Source: Microcaldota archaeon (GTDB taxonomy: Archaea; Micrarchaeota; Micrarchaeia; Micrarchaeales; Micrarchaeaceae). From it: 34,199 bases of DNA. A model generated the notes under the pieces. It ran no database searches. It was not told the DNA's origin and worked only from the letters and a program-made list of their open reading frames with translations. Positions within the stretch are counted from its first letter, which is position 1; each line of letters begins with the position of its first letter. Made by a program: the position numbers and the translations under genes. Below, piece by piece: positions 5,921 to 14,298 of the stretch. The stretch lies in NCBI GenBank assembly GCA_021834785.1, contig JAKBRJ010000007.1, positions 1 through 34,199 of the forward strand. Reading direction: 5' to 3'.

Positions 5921-7335
5921 CACACGGTGCAGCAGCTCAATTTGCTTACATCTTGATAGAAGTTCTGCGATGCGAGCTTCATTGCTTCGCTTAATGTCGG
6001 GAATACGTGGACAGTGTCTATGATGTCGTCTATAGTAAGCTTGAATTTAACTGCCAATGTGGCTTCCATTATGAGATCCGCTGCGTTCCTCGAAAGTATG
6101 CTGGTTCCCACTATCCTCTTTGTTTTGTAGTCTATCACTATCTTTATTAGTCCGCGTTCGTCCCCTATTATGCCTGCCTTCGGAACTAATGATAGGGAGA
6201 TTGCACCGCAACTGCACTTGATTCCTTTGCCATGTGCTTCTACATCCGTAAAGCCCACTTTCGCAGCTTCCGGCATTGTAAATATTGCACTAGGTATTTC
6301 GGCGAAGTTTATTTTCTTGATGTCCTTTGTGAACGCGTTCTGTGTAGCCACATTGCCTTCTTTTGCAGCCACCGTTTCGAGCATAGGTTCACCAGTAACG
6401 TCCCCTGCTGCATATATGCCTGGGACGCTTGTTTTAAGCATACCGTCGACCCCTATGAATCCCTGCTTGTTTAAGGACACGCCTGCCTCGTTAAGATTAA
6501 GCTTTTCTATGTTTGGAATCCTGCCTGTGGCAAAAAGTATCTCGTCTGCTGCAAACGTCTTGTCTACGCCTTCCATTCGCCCCTTTATGTATTTCTGCGT
6601 TCCTTTTATGCCAATCTCCTTTAAATCTACACCTGTGTTTATCTCTATCCCATCCTCTTCTAGGTATCCAGATAGAAAGTTCACAACTTCAGGCTCCCAA
6701 TCAGGTATTATGGTCTTGCTTCTCTGCAAGATGGTAACCTTTACACCGAAATGCGCAAACATCTGCGCGAATTCCAGCCCCAATGCCCTTCCTCCTACGA
6801 CAATCATTGATTTCGGAAGCTCTTTTATTGAAAGCGCTTCTTCATTTGTTAGGTAACTGGTGGTTTCTATGCCTTGCACTTTTGGCACGTAAGGCCTAGC
6901 CCCGGTAGCCACAAGTATGTTTTTTGCATGAATCTCCTTTTGCCCGGCAATGATGGTATTTTTGTCCTTGAACGCTCCAAATTCATTTATGTATGACACG
7001 TGCTTTAAGCTTTTCAGGACGCTTGAATACTTCTTATCTCTGAAACCTTCGACAATGGCATCCTTTTGTGCCATTATCTTTTTGAAGTCGATGGAATTTA
7101 TTGAGGCATTTATCCCAGCATATCTGGTTTTCCTGATATCGTCTACAAATTCGCCCAGCGTTATGAGCCTTTTGCTCGGCACGCATCCGACGTTGACGCA
7201 TGTCCCTCCGATTAATGCCCCGTCCGTAGCGTTCTTTCCAATCATTACGGTGTCTATCCCGAGCGAATCCGCTTTTATTGCAGCAGCGAATGCCGCTGCG
7301 CCATGTCCAATTATTGCATAATCAACTTCTTCCAT
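5920..7335 (-). CDS. merA: Mercuric reductase
   Basis: A cytoplasmic flavoprotein reducing Hg(II) to volatile Hg(0) with NADPH. The FAD Rossmann motif (GHGAAAFAAA), the redox disulfide GGTCVNVGCVPSK (Cys46 and Cys51), the NAD(P) site VVGGRALGLEFAQ and the second FAD motif GIYAAGDVTGEP are all present. The decisive feature is the C-terminal KLSCCTV with Cys468-Cys469, the Hg-delivering pair that separates MerA from dihydrolipoamide dehydrogenase. It has 471 residues and lacks the N-terminal MerP-like metal-binding domain, as in other archaeal MerA. AGGTGAT seven bases before the ATG overlaps the end of the ArsR gene. Confidence 0.95.
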   Translation of the reverse strand: MEEVDYAIIGHGAAAFAAAIKADSLGIDTVMIGKNATDGALIGGTCVNVGCVPSKRLITLGEFVDDIRKTRYAGINASINSIDFKKIMAQKDAIVEGFRDKKYSSVLKSLKHVSYINEFGAFKDKNTIIAGQKEIHAKNILVATGARPYVPKVQGIETTSYLTNEEALSIKELPKSMIVVGGRALGLEFAQMFAHFGVKVTILQRSKTIIPDWEPEVVNFLSGYLEEDGIEINTGVDLKEIGIKGTQKYIKGRMEGVDKTFAADEILFATGRIPNIEKLNLNEAGVSLNKQGFIGVDGMLKTSVPGIYAAGDVTGEPMLETVAAKEGNVATQNAFTKDIKKINFAEIPSAIFTMPEAAKVGFTDVEAHGKGIKCSCGAISLSLVPKAGIIGDERGLIKIVIDYKTKRIVGTSILSRNAADLIMEATLAVKFKLTIDDIIDTVHVFPTLSEAMKLASQNFYQDVSKLSCCTV

Positions 7336-7342
7336 ATTACAA

Positions 7343-7699
7343 TCACCTGTTCTTCATTGATATTGCTTGATTAGCTATTATATTGCAGGAAATCAAGTAT
7401 TTTTCGTACTTGTTTATATGCTTGTAGACTGCATTGATAATCGGCTTTGCCTCTTCGTTCACATAATATATGCGCTCCTTCCCGTTTATCTTCTTGTTTA
7501 CGAAGCCGCAATTGAGCAGGCATTGGAGGTTATGCGATACGTCAGATTGCTCGCAATTCATAACCCTCTGCAATCTGGATACGCTCATGGGATCGTTCTT
7601 CAGGATTGCCAGGATCTTGAAGCGCTTCATGTTCCCAAATGCGTCAAAAAATAGTCTTATCGTATTGTCGTTAACTAGATTGTATGAAGTATTTGTCAT
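7343..7699 (-). CDS. ArsR-family metal-responsive repressor
   Basis: A 118-residue winged-helix protein. The DNA-binding part is the region LKNDPMSVSRLQRVMNCEQSDVSHNLQCLLNCGFV with the wing GKERIYYVN. Four Cys residues (49, 60, 64 and 105) could bind Hg or another thiophilic metal; three fall in or next to the recognition helices, as in ArsR-type sensors. It is the first gene of the arsR-merA-merT-like-tlpA operon and most likely its repressor, acting on the repeats over its own promoter. The TATA box lies about 25 bases from the ATG, so the message is leaderless. Confidence 0.88.
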   Translation of the reverse strand: MTNTSYNLVNDNTIRLFFDAFGNMKRFKILAILKNDPMSVSRLQRVMNCEQSDVSHNLQCLLNCGFVNKKINGKERIYYVNEEAKPIINAVYKHINKYEKYLISCNIIANQAISMKNR

Positions 7700-7727
7700 A
7701 TGAATATTTTATCATATGAATATTTAT
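7696..7727 (-). promoter_or_regulatory. Operator repeats and TATA box of the mer-type operon
   Basis: Two copies of TCATATGAATATTT (7696-7709 and 7712-7725) lie 16 bases apart, each with the palindromic core TCATATGA; the longer ATTCATATGAAT form is also a palindrome. They cover the TATA region (about 7720-7727) and the start codon of the ArsR gene, which lies inside the first copy. This is the expected position for an autoregulatory ArsR operator that silences the whole operon without metal. Confidence 0.7.
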
Positions 7728-7764
7728 GCCTTTTGATATTTGGAATTACAAAAATGAAATGAAT

Positions 7765-8304
7765 TCATTTTATCAGGAGCATTGCAATGTGATATTTGAA
7801 TTCTTCTGATTTTAACAATTTAAAATCCTTGAAGAATTCCAGGTATTTCTCTTTTGACATGCGTATATCGAACGGCGGTCCGAAATCCGATTCTTCCTTC
7901 TTCCAATCGATTATAAGCAGTCTTCCACCGTCTTTCAGTATTTTTTTTATCTCTGCGACTACTTCGTCTTTGAAATCCATATCGTGGAATGAATTGGCCA
8001 TCACCACTGTATCTATTGATTTTCCTGGAATGCCAGTAGATGATGCGACCGAGTTTACAACATGTACCCTTTCGTCTTTAATGCGCTCTTTTATTATTTC
8101 AAGAAATTCCGCATTCGGATCAACGCAATAAAGTTCATCGGACCGTTCCAACAGCTGAGCGCAGTAATAGCCTGGACCACAGCCTAAATCGGCTGTGCAT
8201 CCCAACCTCGAACCTCCTACAAGCGAATTTATAACCGCTTCCGGATCCTCAAAAAGTTTCCTCTTTGGATTAAGCAGCCCGTGCTTTATACCGCCATAAT
8301 GCAT
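7765..8304 (-). CDS. Class I SAM-dependent methyltransferase
   Basis: A 179-residue protein with motif I ADLGCGPGYY (about residues 38-47), an acidic residue at the end of strand two (YCVDPNAEF), a motif with SIDTVVMANSFHDM in place of motif IV, and the GGRLLIIDWKKE strand. This matches the small UbiE/type-11 methyltransferase group; the substrate cannot be told. No conserved Cys set of ArsM is seen. It follows the PadR gene by 31 bases and is probably co-transcribed with it. A TTG at 8313 is an alternative start; the ATG at 8304 is preferred, although its ribosome binding site is weak. Confidence 0.85.
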   Translation of the reverse strand: MHYGGIKHGLLNPKRKLFEDPEAVINSLVGGSRLGCTADLGCGPGYYCAQLLERSDELYCVDPNAEFLEIIKERIKDERVHVVNSVASSTGIPGKSIDTVVMANSFHDMDFKDEVVAEIKKILKDGGRLLIIDWKKEESDFGPPFDIRMSKEKYLEFFKDFKLLKSEEFKYHIAMLLIK

Positions 8305-8335
8305 AGATATCAACAGTTTATCTCACATGATGCAT

Positions 8336-8947
8336 TTATGCGTTATCCCCCTTTATCAGATCCAACTTCTTGGACAACTGCGCGATCTTCTTCTTTAGCT
8401 CGGCATCATCGCTTACCTTATTGGAGTTCTCCAGTATGTAGTTCAACTCATCGTTTATCTTGTCAAGCTCTGAGCTTATGCTGTATTTCTTCAGATATGC
8501 TGAAGTATCCGGTTCTTGGCGCTTTCCAGCCATGCCAAACATTGGCATAGAAATATTCTCGATGACTTTTTGGCCTTTATCAGTTATCTTGTAATATTTC
8601 ACATGATTCTCTTCACGCATCTTTAGATAGCCCTCGCTTTCAAGATCTTTCAGCGCAGGATATACGTTACCAGGGGACGGCCTTCTATGGCCCATAGTCA
8701 TTTCATTCACGCTTTCAATTATTTGCGATCCGCTTATTTCGCCATCTTTCGCAAATCTGAGTATCATGTATTTTAGGCCTATGAAACCTCTGCCCATGTG
8801 CTGCATCATATGCATGTGGTGCATGCCTTGCATTCCTTTCATGCAATTTCTTTTGCCTCCACGCATACCCATTCCATGATTGCGCATTGCACCGCCTTCT
8901 TCCTGGGATTCAATCCCTTCATCCTTCTCTTCTTCTATGTTGTCCAT
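8336..8947 (-). CDS. PadR-family regulator with Met/His-rich head
   Basis: A 203-residue protein. The PadR winged helix lies at about residues 52-120 (FIGLKYMILRFAKDGEISGSQII, the segment RRPSPGNVYPALKDLESEGYL and the wing KYYKITDKGQ), followed by a C-terminal helical dimerisation region. Residues 21-51 are unusual, with many Met and His plus one Cys (HGMGM, KGMQGMHHMHMMQHMGRG), a composition seen in Cu(I)/Ag(I) or other soft-metal binding sites. With the mer-type operon next door, a metal sensing role is a reasonable inference. GTGAT four bases before the ATG sets the start at 8947. Three AGATAT repeats cover its promoter. Confidence 0.85.
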   Translation of the reverse strand: MDNIEEEKDEGIESQEEGGAMRNHGMGMRGGKRNCMKGMQGMHHMHMMQHMGRGFIGLKYMILRFAKDGEISGSQIIESVNEMTMGHRRPSPGNVYPALKDLESEGYLKMREENHVKYYKITDKGQKVIENISMPMFGMAGKRQEPDTSAYLKKYSISSELDKINDELNYILENSNKVSDDAELKKKIAQLSKKLDLIKGDNA

Positions 8948-8966
8948 ATTTATCACATCTAATAAT

Positions 8967-9006
8967 AGATATCTGATTATAGATATCTACAATTAGATAT
9001 ATATAC
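8967..9006 (-). promoter_or_regulatory. Triple AGATATCT repeat and TATA box of the padR operon
   Basis: The palindrome AGATATCT occurs at 8967-8974 and 8981-8988, with a third, imperfect copy AGATATAT at 8995-9002, each 14 bases apart. The last overlaps the TATA box (TATATATA, about 8999-9006) and the others span the transcription start. PadR proteins usually bind inverted repeats at their own promoters, so this is the likely autoregulatory site. Confidence 0.65.
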
Positions 9007-9043
9007 TTATGCCATAGGCAGATAACCCTACATGTATTAGTTT

Positions 9044-10066
9044 TTACTTTTTCCTTTGATAAAGCTCTTCTAATGCGGATATGGTTATAGGAGTATATTC
9101 GTTCTGAGGAAGCTTGTCCATGTTCTCTTCAGTTATCTGTTTGGCAAGCTTTCCATGCTTCTCGGCAATGCTTTTTGCATACCCTATTCCATCGTATTTT
9201 GCAATTATGTCGCGCAGAAACTTTATCTCGTCTGCGGTTTTTTGGGACCTTTCTTTTCTGTAAATTTCGTCCATCTTGTCCTTTTCCTCAGAAGTAGCGC
9301 TCTGGTATGCATGATATATAATCAGCGTAAGCTTACCCTCATACAGGTCACCGAAGTTCTTTTTCCCAAATACCTTTTCGTCAGCAGTCATGTCAAGTAT
9401 GTCGTCGGTTATCTGGAATGCTATGCCTGCGTGTGTACCCACTTTTTTGAGTATTTCAAGTATTTCATCGGATTGGTTAGCTACCAAAGCACCTATTTGC
9501 AGCGGCCCGTATACGGTATAATAGCATGTTTTGCTATCTGCTATTCTGAAATATAAGTCTTCAGAAGCGGATTTCAAATCTTTTGTATCGTGTATGAACT
9601 TATTCTCGATATATTGACCGCTTACGGTGTACTCGAGCATGTCGTAAAACTTGTCATATACTTTATTGCCGTTCTCTATGCCTACCTGTTTTATGTAATC
9701 CTTAAGCATCTTCCACATGGACATATGACCCAGATCGCTTGCGTCCATGGTATGCACCCACCCGTAAAGCTTCTGCGCCGCAGGCTTACCTCTCCTCAAA
9801 TCAGAATCGTCTTCAGCATCGTCCTGCAGCAGTATCCAGTCTTCAGACAATTGCTGGGCTGCAGCTGGAAGGATGAGGTCTTTGATCTTTGCCCCGAACA
9901 TCTGGCCGGCTAACATGACCAATCCTGGGCGGCGATAACTGCCCTGCCTATCTATATAGTCGCGCATTATTGAGTAGTGCCCTATAGGTTCCTTTATTGG
10001 TATATACTCGCAGATTTTTGAATATACTTCGTTCCTATGCAATTCTATGTATTCTTTGAAATTCAT
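9044..10066 (-). CDS. Polyprenyl diphosphate synthase (FPP/GGPP type)
   Basis: Condenses isopentenyl diphosphate with allylic diphosphates to make the C15-C20 chains needed for archaeal ether lipids. The first Asp-rich motif is QDDAEDDSDLRRG (residues 81-93) and the second is QITDDILDM (Asp221, Asp222, Asp225). Both bind the Mg-diphosphate. At about 340 residues it has the usual length. A Trp lies five residues before the first Asp, a position where bulky residues limit chain length, so a short-chain product is likely (inference). The ATG at 10066 has GGAGAT just upstream; the TTG at 10084 is the alternative. It is probably a single-gene unit. Confidence 0.92.
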   Translation of the reverse strand: MNFKEYIELHRNEVYSKICEYIPIKEPIGHYSIMRDYIDRQGSYRRPGLVMLAGQMFGAKIKDLILPAAAQQLSEDWILLQDDAEDDSDLRRGKPAAQKLYGWVHTMDASDLGHMSMWKMLKDYIKQVGIENGNKVYDKFYDMLEYTVSGQYIENKFIHDTKDLKSASEDLYFRIADSKTCYYTVYGPLQIGALVANQSDEILEILKKVGTHAGIAFQITDDILDMTADEKVFGKKNFGDLYEGKLTLIIYHAYQSATSEEKDKMDEIYRKERSQKTADEIKFLRDIIAKYDGIGYAKSIAEKHGKLAKQITEENMDKLPQNEYTPITISALEELYQRKK

Positions 10067-10170
10067 CTTATCTCCAGCTGACAATGAGCCTTTTATTTAA
10101 TGTGATTGGAACTTTAAATACTTTGTTAGGCATACGACATGAACAAAACTTTATTATGGAGCAATCAAGC

Positions 10171-11019
10171 TCAATATTTGTAGAACCCTTCCATGCTTTT
10201 CCTTCCCAGCTTGCCTTCTTTCACTAGTGTTGTGATGGAATTTGATGGCTTGAAACGCATGTCATTCTTATCCTTGTAAATCTCTAGCATTATGTCATTG
10301 CATACATCTATTCCGATGAAATCGGCGAGCTCGAACGGACCCATAGGATGATGCAGGCCCAGTTTGACTATTGCATCGATGCCTTCCTTGCTTGAAACGC
10401 CTTCGTCCAATGCAGTTGCGGCTTCGTTGATGAAAAGCATAAGAAGCCTGTTTGCTATGAACCCTGGAGAATCCTTTACTTGAACTGGGATCTTGCCAAG
10501 GCTTTCGATGAATTCTTTTGCCTTATTTATTGTCTCAGTTGATGTAGATGCACCATTTATGACTTCGGCGACTTTCATTACCGGCACGGGATTGAAAAAG
10601 TGCATGCCTATGAACCTGCTTGGGGCAGAAAGCGCGCCAGATAATGCAGAAATAGGTATAGAAGATGTGTTGGTTGCTATAACAGCGCTGTTGCCTATAT
10701 GCGCTTCTATCTGTTTCAGCACAGATTCTTTAACTTCTTTTATTTCTGATACTGCTTCTATTACCAATTCGGCATCGCTTATGGCAGCGTAATCTGTAGA
10801 TATCTGCAGATTTTTGATGCATGCTTCTTTTTCCTGCGCGGTAATAGCCTTTGCAGCAACGGCCTTTTCGAACACCGCATTGATTCGTTTACTTCCGTCG
10901 ATTTTACCCTGCTCGCTATGCGCTATAACCACTACATTGTAATTGCTTGAAAGTGCAGCCTGTGCTATGCCTGAACCCATTGTGCCGGAACCCACTATTG
11001 CGATTTTGTTACCCATCAT
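10171..11019 (-). CDS. 3-hydroxyacyl-CoA (3-hydroxybutyryl-CoA) dehydrogenase
   Basis: Oxidises 3-hydroxyacyl-CoA to 3-ketoacyl-CoA with NAD, or the reverse. The NAD-binding GSGTMGSG is at residues 10-17, the family signature HFFNPVPVMKVAEVI is intact, and the C-terminal domain with DSPGFIANRLLMLFINEA is complete. At 282 residues it has the length of stand-alone short-chain enzymes and no fused hydratase domain. Two tandem ATGs (11019, 11016) lie inside the end of the thiolase gene, which overlaps it by 11 bases in another frame. AAGGCGAT upstream is one mismatch from the ideal ribosome binding site. It is the last gene of the beta-oxidation-type operon. Confidence 0.95.
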   Translation of the reverse strand: MMGNKIAIVGSGTMGSGIAQAALSSNYNVVVIAHSEQGKIDGSKRINAVFEKAVAAKAITAQEKEACIKNLQISTDYAAISDAELVIEAVSEIKEVKESVLKQIEAHIGNSAVIATNTSSIPISALSGALSAPSRFIGMHFFNPVPVMKVAEVINGASTSTETINKAKEFIESLGKIPVQVKDSPGFIANRLLMLFINEAATALDEGVSSKEGIDAIVKLGLHHPMGPFELADFIGIDVCNDIMLEIYKDKNDMRFKPSNSITTLVKEGKLGRKSMEGFYKY

Positions 11020-12238
11020 ATCGCCTTATTATCATTGCAGCGGCACCGCCTCCGCCATGGCAGAGTGTAGCGAGTCCAATGTCCTTCTTTTTATCATGAA
11101 GCGCATATATTAGAGTGGTGAGTATCCTTGCGCCTGTGGCTCCTATAGGATGCCCCAATGCCGTAGCGCCTCCGTTGACGTTGACCTTGTTTATGTCCAT
11201 GTTAAGCGCATTTATGACGCCAAGCGCCTGTACGCAAAATGCCTCGTTAAGCTCTATTAGGTCTATATCGTCAATCGACATCTTCGTTTGATCAAATAAT
11301 TTTTTTACTGCTGATACGGGCGCCATGCCATAATATTTTGGGTCTATCCCTGAGGAAGAGAATCCTTCTATTTCTGCAAGAGGCTTTATCCCAGATTCTT
11401 TTACCTTTTTCTCGGACATCAATATTAGGAAGGATGCACCATCACTAAGCTGCGATGAATTGCCTGCTGTAACATTCCCGCCTTCAGTAAATGCAGGTTT
11501 AAGTGCACCCAATTTTTCCATTGATGTGTCTTTCCTTATCCCCTCATCGGCACTTATCTGCCCATTGCTTGTATTTATTGGAATTATTTCACGCTTGAAT
11601 TTTCCATTGTCGGATGCGTATGCTGCACGTCTGTGGCTCTCCATTGCGAATGCATCCTGCTGCTCGCGTGTTATCTTATAATCATTACCTATGTATTCTG
11701 CGAGGGCACCCATGTGAAGATTGTTATAGCAGTCCCAAAGACCAGCATTTATCATCTCGTCGACTAGTGTGAAATCTTCTGTCTTTGCATTCTGCGCATC
11801 AAGCTTTTCAATGAACTGTTTAAGCCCGACATCACCCAATTTATTGAATTTGCGTACGCCTTCAAGCGAGAATGGAGCATTGCTCATGCTTTCAGTGCCT
11901 CCAGCTATTACAACATCTGCATTGCCTGATGATATTGATTGGCCCGCCAATGCCACCGCCTTGAGACCTGAAGCACATACCATATTGACTGAATATGCAG
12001 GCATAGTGTCAGGCATACCTGAATACACGACTACCTGCTTTGCTGGGTTTTGGCCCTCTCCGGGAGATAGGACGTTACCTAGTATCAATTCTTCTATCTC
12101 CTTAGGGCTTATGCCTGACCTTTCGACTATTTTGCTAGCTGCCTGAGCCCCCAGTTTTGTTGCGCTGATTTCAGATAAGTTGCCCAGGAATTTACCTATC
12201 GGACTCCTCCCAGCTTCTACTATGTACGCCTTACCCAT
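11009..12238 (-). CDS. Acetyl-CoA acetyltransferase (thiolase)
   Basis: Cleaves 3-ketoacyl-CoA with CoA, or condenses two acetyl-CoA. The nucleophile is in NMVCASGLKAVALA (Cys88). The C-terminal acid/base residues are in GGATALGHPIGATGAR and the final LCHGGGGAAA (Cys393). The 409 residues match canonical bacterial-type thiolases and not the short archaeal thiolase/HMG-CoA module. AGGTG seven bases before the ATG at 12238 sets the start; a TTG at 12256 is the alternative. It lies four bases after the hydratase gene and overlaps the dehydrogenase gene, so the order hydratase-thiolase-dehydrogenase is one transcript. Confidence 0.95.
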   Translation of the reverse strand: MGKAYIVEAGRSPIGKFLGNLSEISATKLGAQAASKIVERSGISPKEIEELILGNVLSPGEGQNPAKQVVVYSGMPDTMPAYSVNMVCASGLKAVALAGQSISSGNADVVIAGGTESMSNAPFSLEGVRKFNKLGDVGLKQFIEKLDAQNAKTEDFTLVDEMINAGLWDCYNNLHMGALAEYIGNDYKITREQQDAFAMESHRRAAYASDNGKFKREIIPINTSNGQISADEGIRKDTSMEKLGALKPAFTEGGNVTAGNSSQLSDGASFLILMSEKKVKESGIKPLAEIEGFSSSGIDPKYYGMAPVSAVKKLFDQTKMSIDDIDLIELNEAFCVQALGVINALNMDINKVNVNGGATALGHPIGATGARILTTLIYALHDKKKDIGLATLCHGGGGAAAMIIRRYDG

Positions 12239-12242
12239 ACCA

Positions 12243-13016
12243 TTACACCTTGTCAAACGAATGATGGCGGTGCTCTATGAACGCACTGATTCCTTCCTCC
12301 TTATCATTACTCTTGAAGCACCGTATGAATCCAGTCTTTTCGGCAGAATAGTCATATCTTGAATTCTTATACAATGCAAGTTTTGCTTCCTTTATTGAGC
12401 GTTGGCTGTTTCCAGAAAGCAATGACGCTACACTTTCCGAATAGGGCTTTAAATTTGATGGTGCCACCACCGCATTTACCAACCCTATCCTTAGAGCTTC
12501 TTTAGAATCGATGCGCCTGCCAGTCAGTATCATGTATTTGGCATTGCCCATGCCTATTATTGAAGGCAACCTATATGTTCCACCTCCTCCAGGCATTATG
12601 CCAAGCGTTGCTTCAGGGAATCCGAATTTTGACCCTGATGATGCTATCCGTATATCGCATGCCAATGCAAGTTCTAGCCCTCCTCCCAAACAGTACCCGT
12701 TTATTGCTGCAATTACAGGCTTGGACATAGTCTCTATCTTCATGCACATATCTTTTAGTGAATCGAAGAACCTGCCAACCTGCAATGAGCCTTTAAGGCT
12801 TTTTATATACCTTAAATCACCACCTGCACAAAATGCTTTTGTTCCGGCGCCGGTTATGATTATAGTCCTGCATGAACTGTCCTTTGATAGGGTTTCCAAA
12901 GCACTGTGCAATTCTTTTATCATTTCCTTGCTCAGAATGTTAAGGTGCGCTGGATCGTCTAGCATTAGGGTAAAAATGCTTCCTTTTTTTACAATCCTGA
13001 TTTTTTTATATTGCAT
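12243..13016 (-). CDS. Enoyl-CoA hydratase (crotonase family)
   Basis: Adds water across the 2-enoyl-CoA double bond. The oxyanion-hole segments GAGTKAFCAGGDL and NGYCLGGGLELALACD are present. Both catalytic glutamates of true hydratases are found, Glu115 (GGGLE) and Glu135 (FGFPE), with the same spacing of 20 as Glu144/Glu164 in the rat enzyme. That argues for hydratase over isomerase activity. It has 257 residues, typical for the family. GGTG five bases before the ATG fixes the start. It sits ten bases after the acyl-CoA dehydrogenase gene, in reaction order. Confidence 0.94.
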   Translation of the reverse strand: MQYKKIRIVKKGSIFTLMLDDPAHLNILSKEMIKELHSALETLSKDSSCRTIIITGAGTKAFCAGGDLRYIKSLKGSLQVGRFFDSLKDMCMKIETMSKPVIAAINGYCLGGGLELALACDIRIASSGSKFGFPEATLGIMPGGGGTYRLPSIIGMGNAKYMILTGRRIDSKEALRIGLVNAVVAPSNLKPYSESVASLLSGNSQRSIKEAKLALYKNSRYDYSAEKTGFIRCFKSNDKEEGISAFIEHRHHSFDKV

Positions 13017-13026
13017 ATACGCACCG

Positions 13027-14250
13027 CTATCTGAAAGCCCTGAAGTCTTTCCCTAAAACGCCTTCGGCTATCTTCAACGTCTGTATCTCGTCAGTGCCCT
13101 CGTATATTCTGGCTACCCTGCTATCGCAAAACAACCTCCCTGCAGGAGACAGAATAGAATATCCGAATCCTCCGAAGACTTGTACAGCCCTGTCAGCAGA
13201 CTCAAATGCCAGCCTCGACGCTATCTTCTTCGCCAGAGATATTCTTAGGTCAAGTTCGCTTATCAATTCTTTATTGTTAGGATCCTTTTCATATTCTGCC
13301 TTTCTGATTGCGGCAAAATATACGGGCCAGCGCGCCATCTCAAGATTCTGTCTTATCTCGGCGATGTGATTCTGTATCAGTTGGTGCTTGCCTATTTCTT
13401 TGCCATGCTGTATGCGTTCCTTTGCCCTTTCGAGTACTGCGTTGAGGCATGCTTCTATCACCCCAATGGACGCCGAAGCTACGCCAGTCCTCCCATTCAT
13501 CAACCCGGAATATGCTATATGCATGCCATTGCCTATGCCTCCGAAAAGGTCTTCTTCGCCGACCTCCACGTCGTCCAGCTGAGGCATGGCAGTATCTGAG
13601 GTAAAAAGCCCTATCTTCTCCTCCATCTTCATGGAGATGCTGAATCCCTGGCTTTTCGAATCTACAATGAATGCGCTCTTCTCGTCTTTGTTTTCCTTTG
13701 ACCTTGCAAATATTATCAAATTGTCGGCTATGGATCCGTTTGTTATCAGGTACTTCGAACCATTTAGTATGTATTTTCCATTTTTCTTTTCATACGTTGT
13801 CTGCATAGATGCTGGATCGCTTCCTGCTTCAGGTTCAGTCAGGCCGTATGCAAGTATCTTTTCGCCCTTTACAGCCGGCCTCAGGTATTTGTCTTTCTGC
13901 TGCTCTGTGCCCCACCGTTGGATCATCATCTCTCCGAGGAACATCTGAACATTGACAAAACTGGACAGACCCATGCCGAGTTGGCCGAGCCTCTCTTTCA
14001 TTAAAACAGATACCAGAGGGTTTGCGCCCCTGCCGCCGTATTTTTTGTCTACCGACGCGCCTATGATCTTATATTTTGCGAGCACTTTTGCATGGTCTGG
14101 ATTTACCTCACGCTTTATGTAATGCTCAAATTCTGATTCTGAAAGCTCGTCTGCAGCCTTGTCCGCATCTTCCAATATCTTTAATTCGTCTTCAGAAAAA
14201 TGATATATGCCACTTAAGTCCTTTATTGACTGGGCAAACAACTCCTCCAT
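13027..14250 (-). CDS. Acyl-CoA dehydrogenase
   Basis: A flavoenzyme introducing the 2,3 double bond into acyl-CoA. The signature GLTEPEAGSDPASMQT is present, and the catalytic base is Glu384 in ARIYEGTDEIQ, in the position of short- and medium-chain enzymes. It has 407 residues with the usual N-terminal helical, beta and C-terminal helical domains. GGTGG four bases before the ATG supports the start. It needs an electron-transferring flavoprotein as acceptor, but no ETF genes are in this window. It is followed by hydratase, thiolase and dehydrogenase genes, which together form a full cycle for short-chain acyl-CoA. Confidence 0.95.
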   Translation of the reverse strand: MEELFAQSIKDLSGIYHFSEDELKILEDADKAADELSESEFEHYIKREVNPDHAKVLAKYKIIGASVDKKYGGRGANPLVSVLMKERLGQLGMGLSSFVNVQMFLGEMMIQRWGTEQQKDKYLRPAVKGEKILAYGLTEPEAGSDPASMQTTYEKKNGKYILNGSKYLITNGSIADNLIIFARSKENKDEKSAFIVDSKSQGFSISMKMEEKIGLFTSDTAMPQLDDVEVGEEDLFGGIGNGMHIAYSGLMNGRTGVASASIGVIEACLNAVLERAKERIQHGKEIGKHQLIQNHIAEIRQNLEMARWPVYFAAIRKAEYEKDPNNKELISELDLRISLAKKIASRLAFESADRAVQVFGGFGYSILSPAGRLFCDSRVARIYEGTDEIQTLKIAEGVLGKDFRAFR

Positions 14251-14298
14251 GATTCCACCTATTTTAATCGCATTATATCCATAAATTACTATCTTGCC

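Noticed and set aside
6170..6856. A 228-codon open frame on the plus strand inside merA
   Set aside because: It is the antisense frame of merA, which has all catalytic motifs.
5920..7335. Dihydrolipoamide dehydrogenase as the identity of the flavoprotein
   Set aside because: The C-terminal Cys-Cys pair, the ArsR gene upstream and the MerT-like gene downstream point to mercuric reductase; no lipoyl enzyme genes are adjacent.
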